Assembly (NCBI RefSeq): GCF_029227915.1
Contig: NC_079884.1
Location: forward strand, 12,774,001 to 12,838,000
From: Hydractinia symbiolongicarpus
Taxonomy: Eukaryota; Cnidaria; Hydrozoa; Anthoathecata; Hydractiniidae
DNA: 64,000 nucleotides
Reading direction: 5' to 3'
Position 1 is the stretch's first letter. Each line of letters begins with the position of its first letter. Position numbers and translations under genes: made by a program. The notes beneath the pieces were generated by a model. The model was not told the origin of the DNA. It saw only the letters and a program-made list of their open reading frames with translations, and made no database searches. Shown in pieces: positions 55,101 to 64,000 of this stretch.

Positions 55101-57268
55101 AAAATTGTGCTGACTAACATTTTAAATTCCATTTGTTGTGTGTTCTACTCCCTTTTTTATACATCCACACTCCTTTTCTAGGCTGTCTACAAATTGCACT
55201 TTCCTTTTAATAACAATCTTACAAAATAAGATAAGGCAAATATAAACAAGTTTTCCCTATACTTATATATTCATACCTCTTCGTGATATTGAACAGCTTT
55301 ATCAAAATTACCGAGAAGATAATGTGTGTTTCCTAGATTACCATATGCACGACCTTCAGCAGCTCTGTCGCCAAGTTCATTCACAAGGATTAGGTTAGCT
55401 CTAAACAAATGAATGTTGATACAGAAACCATACAATGTAACTATTTCTTGGCCAAAGACAGGAATTTATCAATATTCAATATCAATAGTATATTATTATG
55501 TATATATTAAAGGGGGATTATTAGACAATATTTTCTTACTCATAAAATTCAACTGCTCTTTCGAGAGCTTGTTGGACTTCAAATGGAAAATTGCCAGGAT
55601 CCCGGTGTCTACTTCTTCCGAGATGTTTTCCTTTTGCATGGTATACATTACCAAGATTGTATAATGCACGGGCTTCTCCGATCTATAAGCAACCCAAAAT
55701 TGCTGTAATAAACTTAAGAATTATTTTACTTATAACCTACTGGTTTTACATCTAGTAATTTGCGAATCTATTTTTTTGATGTTAACTTAATTTAATTAAG
55801 AGATTTGGAAGCACATGCAGGTATCAGAACTAACAATAACAACAAAAAAGCAAAAATACTATTTTTAAGCAGTTTCATTAAAAACTTTTCCATGATTCGT
55901 TTCTGAGTATCACATTTTTTTGCTTCATTGTTATGAAAAAAAGGAGAGTCTAGGAGCTCCTTCTATACAACTCTTAAACAGAAAGAGCTATCACATGAAA
56001 TTTTGCTTACAAATTTAACTCTTGATAAGAGAAAATGGTCAAAAAATTTATGACATTAATTTCATAATGATGTCATGATTTTTAAATATTGCATTATTTT
56101 TACTAAATATTTTCCATGTTTGAGGACAAATGGTGAGTGGAGACATTGAAAATTTGCATAGGATAAATATAGAAATATATAATAAACTTATTAAAAAAAA
56201 AATTTCTTTCCAAAATTCTTTCCAAAATTTTTATTCAAAATTTAATGTCAAAACTTTGGATAAAACTTCATCATTGCTATATGGCAACATATTTATAAAA
56301 TGGCACAAAATTTAAATACTTAATATGTACTTCCTTTTATTATGTTAACATCCAAATTACATGATTTCACCTTTGTTGTTATTGCTAAGTTAAGTAGTAC
56401 TAGATTAATCTTTATAATGCAGCCATTAGCTTCATTGTTCATTCAATTTTTTAAAAATATATATCTTTTAATAGCTATCGTGATTGTTAACACTTTTAAA
56501 CAATAGCATACATGTTACATGTAAGAACAAAAGGCTTCATCATATCTTATTGTTATGACTCTTTATGTAGACATGAGAGACGTCGTAAAACTCGGGTACA
56601 TGTAAAGTTACATTTAAGGGGTACTGTAGGCCAATTTGGCAAGTATTTTAACTATTCTAACTATAAAAAAAGCTTTATATAATTCAAATGGTTTACACAT
56701 TGAATCAAATTTATCATGGAATTGAGATGTTTTTTATAACTTCATCCTGCAAAAAATATTTGCCCTGTTCATCAGCATGGCCACATTGTCTAATACACGG
56801 TATGTAGCAAAACAATATAACAAAGCATAACTATTGTACATGATTATGCTTTGTTGTCATTTCCTAGAAAAAAGCAACAACAAATACAAAAAGATTAACC
56901 TTATCCTTCAGTTCACGTGATGTATCCAAGTGTCGTGTACAGCAGAAAATAGCTTCATCAAACTTCCCAAGAACTTTTAATGTATTGCCTAAATTACCAC
57001 TAGCTTTTGCTTCACCTAAACGATCTCCCAATGTCCTGGCTAGTGTCAAATCATGTCTATGAAACTCGAGTGCTTTTTCATATTCTTGCAAATAAAAATA
57101 TGCATTCCCTAACTGGCTATACACAGCACTTAAAGTTTTTAAATCTTCCGTGCCAACTTTAATGGCAGCTTCAAAGTATTCTACGCCAGACCTGCAGTCA
57201 CCATTTTTGCAGAATTGCTCTCCCTGTAACGCTAATTCCATGCAAGATAAATCCATGACACCATTCAT
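49177..57268 (-). CDS. GPSM/LGN/Pins-like TPR-GoLoco protein, complete, 14 coding exons
   Basis: A scaffold that binds G-alpha(i)-GDP through GoLoco motifs and NuMA/Inscuteable-type partners through TPRs to orient the mitotic spindle. Exons: 57268-56900, 55682-55540, 55400-55277, 54943-54828, 54633-54582, 54108-54005, 53490-53382, 53144-53065, 51580-51534, 51414-51398, 50978-50931, 50555-50267, 49734-49652, 49332-49177; phases agree throughout, giving 578 residues (vertebrate and fly relatives about 650-680). TPRs fill residues 1 to about 370 (GTEDLKTLSAVYSQLGNAYF, LGEAKASGNLGNTLKVLGKF). Four GoLoco motifs: 419-435 (ends LNDQR), 471-487 (MDEQR), 519-535 (spliced, INDQR), 552-568 (IDAQR). Exon 10 is only 17 bases. 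An acceptor precedes the ATG exon, so a 5'-UTR exon exists. Confidence 0.93.
49436..49565 (+). repeat. Minisatellite of about 17-21 bp (AGTGCATAAATTATAGA)
   Basis: About seven imperfect copies of GTGCATAAATTATAGA lie in an intron of the GPSM-like gene. Confidence 0.85.
53866..53925 (-). mobile_element. Helitron 3'-end fragment
   Basis: On the minus strand it ends GCTAACGACTAG before T, as in the copies at 31621 and 60027, but only about 60 bases are recognisable. Confidence 0.4.
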
Positions 57269-60026
57269 ATTAATTAGTCTAAAACGAGAATAAGACTTAA
57301 TTATAGTAATAATTAAATATAATAACCCAGACACTCCTGGTTAAGAACAAATCTCAAATAAGTAATCTAGGATTTTCAGTAGCCGTTAAATGGCTATTGT
57401 CAAATTGGAATTTAACCTGAATTTCCCAATATATTAGAGTAGATAGCTATATTTACTCCAAAATATTGGACTTAATACCCAATAAGAAGAAATAAGGTTT
57501 CATTAATACTCCAAACTATTTAATAAAATTAGCATTCCCGGATTTATTAGCCACCATTTTAGATTTCTAGATTACATACCAGTTATTCAAAGTGAACCCT
57601 GCTTTTTACCATGCACAGACAAAAAGACTTTACATACTGCACTGACTGACTCACCCTTGGTCATTACCAAGGAGTATTGGTTTGTTCCACATTTGCACAC
57701 AAAATGTGTTTACATTATTAATAATTAATTATTTTTTAATAACCAGCAAAGCAACAAAAGCAAAAAATTATAAAAGTAAAAAAACACAAATTCAAGTTTG
57801 TTAACATTTCATTTATGAAACATAAAATCAATAAAAACAACTATTTTTGATTTATTTTGTTTTTTTAAAACAAATTTCAACTAGTTGAAGCTCCTGATAT
57901 ATAATGAGCGAAAAACAATAATTTCTCAAAATTTCAAATTACTAAAAAGTAGTAAATGAAAATCCAGCATCATAACCACCAAACCAAAATAACAAGAAAG
58001 AAATTTTATTTGTAAAAAAATAATAGGTTTTTGCACCTTGCTCGACAAGGTTTCTGTTTATAACAACTTAATTCAAAAATTAATAATTTCTGTACCACCA
58101 CACTAGGCTAATATTGTTCCATAAAGCAATAGTCTTGGTTAGCAAAATAGCAACAAAAAAGGAGCTAATTTAAAAGTTCTGCCAGCTTAAGCCAAATAAC
58201 AAAAAAAATTGAGAGCGTAAATGATTTTAGAAAGAAAACTGTTTAACTCGTATATATTACAGATAGGGGTGATCCAATTTCATTAATTTTACAATAACGA
58301 CATCCCTAATTGGCAAAAATTTCTTTTGAACAAGGGAATTGTTACATGTAAGAAAACAATCATGCAAAGAAAAAAGTGGAAAATGTTATTTATATAGCAC
58401 AGAAAGTTAAATGTACAATTCACATAAGTGGAAGTTAATTTATCTGATGGTAAACCATCAGAATGAAATCAGATAAATGTAAAGATGTTAAAAATAGGTA
58501 CAAAATTAATTGCTTTTATTTTATGTCGGCGGTATTTTTGACAAGGGAAAATAAAAATTCCAGATTCAACAACATTGTTTTGACAGAGTAAATAAAGTTG
58601 ATAATACATCCTTGTTACAAGTTCTTGCTAAATCTAAACTAAACGTCCCTCTGAAAATTTATTTGGCAACTTAAACTTATGAAAACATTGCTTATGTCAT
58701 TCGTGAAAATATGTTACAAATAAAAAAACAGACAAACAAAAAACACACTGGCAATTGCTATAAATAACACTGTAAATCAAAAAATATCTCTTGTAGCATA
58801 TATAACATATATAACTTGACACAAAGTTTAGTTTAAAAGGAAAAAAAATTAATATAACGGATTGGCAATTAACATAAACAAATAGAGGGAAGTCATTAAG
58901 ATGCAAAACAAATTAAAATGCCAACTCTTTTGAGCTTAATGGGAGGGGAGTGGGTTAAATTGCAAATTCCAAATATTACTCTCACCCTTGCAGTTACAAT
59001 GTACAGTGGTGACAGAATTATGTAAAAAGAGTGTTAACTGACTAAAAGTAAAAATGCAAACACAAAGTTTTTTTCTGTTCTTTTATATTCTGCATGTTGT
59101 AACTTGCCTGCCTGAGAACATAAGTATGCATTCTTGACCTATAAGTTCAACATCAAGTCAGAACTAAAAAAATGTATTTTTGATAACATTTGTTTACAAA
59201 GCATTAAAAGTTTTACAGATCCAATTATATTGTAAAAATGATTTTATGAAAAATATACAAAAACAAGATACATACAAAAATTATCTATTTTTTCTTTGTA
59301 CCTAAAATATCTTGGGTTAAATCTGATTCTGTAACTCATATTCATATAGCTGAAAATAGATTTAAATTCTGTTGACAATGTTTTAAATTCCATACATTGG
59401 TATAGAAACTTTATTCCATTGGTGCACCATGTATTAAGTGGTATACTCTTGTCAGGCTGCATGACCCATTGTCACACACTGCCCTTATAAGTCCTTATAT
59501 GATAATCTTAAAAAACATGTCTGATCATTCCATCTTTTTTTTAGAGTTCAATTCTGCATCAGCTAAGCCTAGGGATAAGCTTTTAAGGCTATGATAGTTC
59601 ATTTCTCCTTTGGTGGTGATTCAATATGGGCAATGAATGTTACCATAGTCCTACCTAACCCCAGCCATGTAAGGGAAATGGGGGAATGGCAGACTGTGTA
59701 CGCTGTGGAAGTTGGAGGGAGTACAGACATTAATTGGACCTGCTGGGGCTCAAAATGGGGATTAAACACCGCAGGACTCCCCAGCTAGTTATGTATATGC
59801 ACATCTCATCTAGCCTAAGAACTCACATTGTGATTAAAAAAAACATCTGTGTTTTGATATTTTATGCTTATGCTTGCACCACATTTTTTTGCTGTGGAAA
59901 CCAGGAAAACATATCTGCACAATAATTTTTTCACAAAACAATAAATAAAATTAAATAGTTAACCCTATTTGGTATGATCCTTTCTGACAGATTTAAACTT
60001 ATATGACCTAATAGTATTTTAGAGTA
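57269..60026. other. 5' flank of the GPSM-like gene, no coding sequence seen
   Basis: Presumably contains the promoter and an untranslated first exon. A local G+C-richer patch (59590-59790) has a 65-codon open frame (+) without recognisable similarity; it may be a repeat. Confidence 0.4.
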
Positions 60027-60169
60027 CTAGTCGTTAGCCTGTGGAAAAATTTACGGGTTCGCCTGTCCTTTTTATACTGCATTGCGTGTTTCTAGCTAGC
60101 ACAGCTAAGCTATCATTTTGCGTGACAGACAGACGGACAGACATACGTATACGAGTATTATAATATAGA
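60027..60169 (-). mobile_element. Non-autonomous Helitron (143 bp)
   Basis: On the minus strand it starts TCTATATTATAATA after A, contains GTCTGTCTGTCACGCAAAAT and ends GCTAACGACTAG before T. It is colinear with 31621-31751; the 3' hairpin is diverged. Confidence 0.7.
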
Positions 60170-60227
60170 TTTAAAACTCCCATTTGTGCTACCAAATTCT
60201 TTGAAAATTTTGCCCAACTTGACAACT

Positions 60228-60300
60228 GACGTTTTGCTGGGATCTAACCCACAACCTCTTGGGCATGATTTGAAAGCTCTACCAATAAAGCTACCAATCC
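60228..60300 (-). repeat. tRNA-like repeat (SINE head or tRNA relic)
   Basis: The minus strand reads GGGGATTGGTAGC...TTGGTAGAGC (A-box-like) and GGTTGTGGGTTAGATCCC (B-box-like). A cloverleaf with good stems could not be drawn, so it is not called a functional tRNA. Confidence 0.35.
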
Positions 60301-62979
60301 CCAATACTGAAATCCAGGGGAAATGTCATTAGCTATACCTATCAAAATCAAGTTTGATAAAGTTCTTAGCAATATTTTTCCATTATATAGCTATATTTTA
60401 AAATTTGTGATTAGCTAGCTAAAATTAAACTCGTCAACCTAGCTATGGAATATTTGACTGATTTTTTAAATATTCCATTTTTATTGTTGGGGTTGTTGGG
60501 GGAGGGGGACTGTGTGCTGCCTTCACTCAAAAAACAATGGCAACTTATGGGGGAAATTTTGATGCCTTTTATTCAAGGAAAGATATGACAGGTGCTGAGC
60601 TTATAGCTAGACTTTACTTTGAAAGGTTTGGATATTTCAGAGCAAAATAAAAAGCCAGTTGTAATTAATAATCCAGTTATTTAGCTAGCTGCTTAGCTAG
60701 CCTGACACTATACAACATAGCTGGCTAAAACATAGGAGAAAAAGCAGCAAGTAGATAAAATATCTGCAAAATAATTCCATTATTTTGCTTTTTGTAAGAA
60801 ACTACCTAGTACTGTAGGCTAGGTCATCCATCAAATTCGGCAGGAAAAAAACAAACCTTTTTGTTTGATGATAAGGAAAATTCTGAATCCAGGTCGTGAT
60901 ATAATTTCACAGACGCAAATAAAGCTTTCCCCTGATGTGACCTATTGCGTAGCCATGATCCCCTAATGTGAAAGAACTTATTTTTTTTGAAAATCAAGAA
61001 AAGGGCCGTCTGTTCACTTCCTTTCGAAACTCACATTTGAATTTCCATTCATTTTAAATGTTTTTAAGCACGCAAAAGAGAGGTAATAGTAGTGAAGAGA
61101 AACGCGACTGAAAATTATGTCAGATAATTTTTTATTACCAAGTACGTTTAGATCGTATCAACATCCGCCAATTTTAATTCGTTTACGGGAAATATACCTG
61201 CAAAATATTATTCAACTTATAGAACAGTTGCGAATGTTTAGAAAGTGTTTGACAGGCAAAAAAAGAAGGATCACATAATATTTTAATTTGTAGATTTTAA
61301 GGAACAGATCGAAAAGAAATTCCAATTGAATTATAAGCCCATTCACCGTAGTCGTTGCGTTCGTATGCAGTTCACCTGCACAAAACAAAATAATAACAAG
61401 GTTTTGCCATAATCAAACGCCTTTTAACCAATCAGACTGCTTGATTTAATTATTATCGCTTATTTGTGCGCTCACCCAAGTTAGATATTGCTAAGAAAAT
61501 TATCATTTTTTTTTTCTTATCAACTTTGTTTTCATTCTAAAATTTCAATCTTCCTTTCTAAATTGTAATTTGAAATCTTATTGGTTGATTGAATTCTCTT
61601 CGCCGTCGTAGCGACCGATGTGGGGTGCAGGAGAGAAAATGATGTAGTAAGCTAAAAATAGATATTGCGCATGTGCTGATAAGATAGGATGTTCACCTTC
61701 GTGCAACTATTAAGGGGAATCAGAAAGATATTTTTCAGCTACCTTATAAGTTAATTATATACTTCGGGTGGATTAAGTTTCGCAGTTTTTGCAGTGTTTG
61801 AAAAATTCACGAAATTATGTCAACGCTAAATATTTGAAGTAAGGGCTGTCTGCGAAATTAAATCCCTGCGTAATATTGAAATTTTGATCGTTTGCAGAAA
61901 ATTAAATCCCTGGGAAATATCAATGTTCGATTGTCCGCGAAATCTAATTAACAAATAAACCTTTTCTGTCTCTTTCTTGTTCATTGGAATGACAAGTGTA
62001 GTGGAAAAGGTGCTAGGAAACAAAATTGGATATAAAATGAAGTATTTTTCTTGCAATTTTCTTGACTTTCATGTCACATAAAGTGTTAATTAGAGCTAAC
62101 AATGTATGTTAATTTGACTCCAAAAATCAACGACAAAATCTCTGTTTTGTTCTGTCCACATCTGTTTTGCCCCAGCACAAAAAATGATCCGAATGTAAAC
62201 TATCTTAAGAATACGGCAACTTTTAGGATTCTGGACATGAACTAGATAGATATAACGAAGTTGTCAACGGCTGTGACATTATCTTTTAAATGTTGTTTTG
62301 TAGACTTTTTTAGCCGAATTTCTGTGCAATAATGAATGAAAGACAGGCTGAATTTAGAAATTTCCGTTTGATAACATCCTTTAAATACGATAGGCAACAA
62401 AACTCAAAGGGACTACAATTTCTCGAATTCTTGCCAGTTCGGGTGTAATATAAACAAACGCGCAATTCAGCGCGAATCCAAACAAACGTGATGCTTTTTC
62501 AGAGACATTGACGGCCTGGCCTGGATTTAGAATACAAAGAATATGACAAAACTTTAAAACCTTTTAAGTATATTTACGCCGTGAAGCAGATTCAACTGTG
62601 AAAATATTTGATTTTCACAGATGACATAAACATTTTTTGACAGAAAAATTGATGCAAAATTACACACAACTGTTTGCTTTTGCGCCTTTGTGCCTTAAGG
62701 CTAAATAAGAAAATAAATAATGCTAGGTAGTTCCTCATACCTGGTTTAGGAGGCTACCTACTGTTCCATTCTCTTTCAGTCTTTGCTATATTGTACACGG
62801 AACTATCGGTACCTTTCATACTGTGATAATTGTTAATAAAGTAAAGAGAAGCAGATATAATATCTTATCTGTCTATTATATATACAACAATATACTAGCT
62901 ATTAGCCACATCATTATTTTAACTTCAGCTATACTATTTTTTTTTAACTTGCTTGCAAGATATTACTTTAACATTGACC
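60301..62979. other. Intergenic, no gene assigned
   Basis: Contains AGCTAGCT-rich short repeats (60390-60730), a 36-codon open frame at 60537-60647 (+) and AT-rich DNA. It probably includes the promoter of the gene starting at 62980. Confidence 0.4.
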
Positions 62980-64000
62980 ATGGCTAATGAAGATCCTATG
63001 GAAAAGCTTTTCAAGTGAGTATTTCTTAATTTTTAAAGCTTTCTGTTCTTTGACATTTTTCTACCTTGAGACAATTTACCTGAATATATTAACTGACTAT
63101 GGCATATGTCATATGCCTATTTTAAACAGAAATGTTTAATAATATATATTCTGTATGATTCACTCACAACACAGGTATTCTATATTCTATATTGATGTGC
63201 TGTGTAAAAAAAGAAAAGATTTATACATAATATATATGTTGCTTCTAACCTAATCTAGCACCAACTTTAAAGTTTCATGGGTGTTTACAAATAAAAATAT
63301 TAATAAGTTAAAAATTTAGAATAATTTTTTAATAAATTTTAAAATAACTTTTTTATGTTTTTTATGTTTGCAAAACACTGTACTACTCTAGGGTTCCAAT
63401 AAGCAGCTTATGATTCACAATTTGTGTACTTGAACTTTTTTGCTTTTTTGCACATCACTTTATAAAAGAGTGATGTGCAATATCCTTGTCACATAAAATT
63501 ATTACCTTATCAAACAAGTTCTGTTTGACCCATTTACATGAATTATCAAATATGCTTCTATTTTGAACTTCTACTTGTGCCAATGTCTCTAATATAAATT
63601 ATATTACATTCAATTAAAATATCAAAGAACATAAATGTTATGTTAAACTTGTCGTCTAAGGGACTACCTTCAGTGAGCTGCCAATTAGGAAGTATTTTGA
63701 TAAGGCTACAGCAAAAAGTTTATTTAAAATTTCTTTGTAGTGAGAAAGTCTGAAGTATTGGTTTTAACAATACAAGCCTGCAGGGAACTTATATATATCA
63801 TCATTCTTAGTTTAACATCAGATGCACATTCTAGCATGGGTTGAATAACCATTGAATCTGATGCCCACTGGGTTAGTTCAAACTCAAGTTCCTCTGCGTC
63901 AAGTCTGTGTACCTCCTTCAACCCTTTCTTGATAATTCTGTTCCATGCACAATCAAATAATCATCAATTTTTATTTTGATATTTTTTTAGATATATTGAT
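62980..64000 (+). CDS. 5' end of an unidentified spliced gene (partial)
   Basis: Exon 1 is 62980-63014: ATG in a good context (TTGACCATGG) encodes ANEDPMEKLF and ends at a strong donor AA|GTGAGT. Exon 2 starts at 63991 after a pyrimidine tract and TTTTTTTAG, continuing in phase as KYID to the window edge. The 976-base intron holds a 65-codon minus-strand open frame (63921-63724; longer if read from 63951) that is not recognised. The product cannot be named from 15 residues. Confidence 0.55.

Noticed and set aside
59591-59788. 65-codon open frame in a G+C-richer patch
   Set aside because: No similarity or splice context; more likely repeat-derived.
60228-60300. Functional tRNA gene
   Set aside because: A- and B-box-like sequences are present but acceptor and anticodon stems do not pair well.
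60537-60647. 36-codon open frame with a good ATG
   Set aside because: Too short, no similarity, no splice context.
63724-63921. 65-codon minus-strand open frame as a gene
   Set aside because: It looks protein-like but has no recognisable family and lies inside the intron of the right-edge gene; kept only as a remark.

Overview
The window is AT-rich, intron-rich animal DNA. Two spliced host genes read directly from the sequence: an argininosuccinate synthase and a GPSM/LGN/Pins-type TPR-GoLoco protein. They sit among non-LTR retrotransposons carrying a 2A-like peptide, PIF/Harbinger and ISL2EU-type transposons, non-autonomous Helitrons and a full-length Maverick/Polinton. This combination fits a cnidarian, most likely a hydrozoan. 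That assignment is inference, because no species-specific marker is visible.

Layout. 1-3970: a CR1/L2-like LINE on the + strand, frameshifted once near its end and closing on an (ACTT)n tail. About 3971-7900: a two-gene DNA transposon with a DDE/Harbinger-fold transposase (+) and a convergent spliced YqaJ nuclease with SWIM and PHD fingers (-), both damaged. 8892-27458: one Maverick/Polinton of about 18.6 kb with perfect 35-bp terminal inverted repeats and an ACATT target duplication. 27548-28205: a Harbinger-type MITE with TAA duplications. 30032-36979: argininosuccinate synthase, 19 coding exons, minus strand, complete. 37-47 kb: repeat-dense intergenic DNA (MITEs, Helitron fragments, a diverged repeat present three times, AT arrays, minisatellites, a second Harbinger derivative). 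49177-57268: the GPSM-like gene, 14 coding exons, minus strand, with TPRs then four GoLoco motifs. 57.3-62.9 kb: mostly featureless, with one Helitron copy and a tRNA-like repeat. 62980 to the right edge: the first coding exon, and the first bases of the second, of an unidentified + strand gene.

The Polinton carries protein-primed DNA polymerase B, two HNH endonucleases with zinc-ribbon N-termini, a packaging ATPase remnant, a BRO/MSV199-DUF3627-like protein, a retroviral-type integrase, a putative capsid gene, several membrane or coiled-coil proteins and a 24-residue repeat protein. Nearly all are broken by stops, frameshifts or deletions, and a second LINE (14534-16927) sits inside the ATPase gene. 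Despite this decay, two kinds of expression signal stay readable: AT-rich perfect hairpins in the short spaces after several genes, and an AATAAAG-type motif directly before many start codons. Both resemble signals of large DNA viruses and virophages rather than host genes, and they are the most interesting observation here.

The two host genes are unrelated in function: one is urea-cycle/arginine synthesis, the other spindle orientation and G-alpha(i) binding. Their introns hold MITE and Helitron copies from the families found elsewhere in the window.
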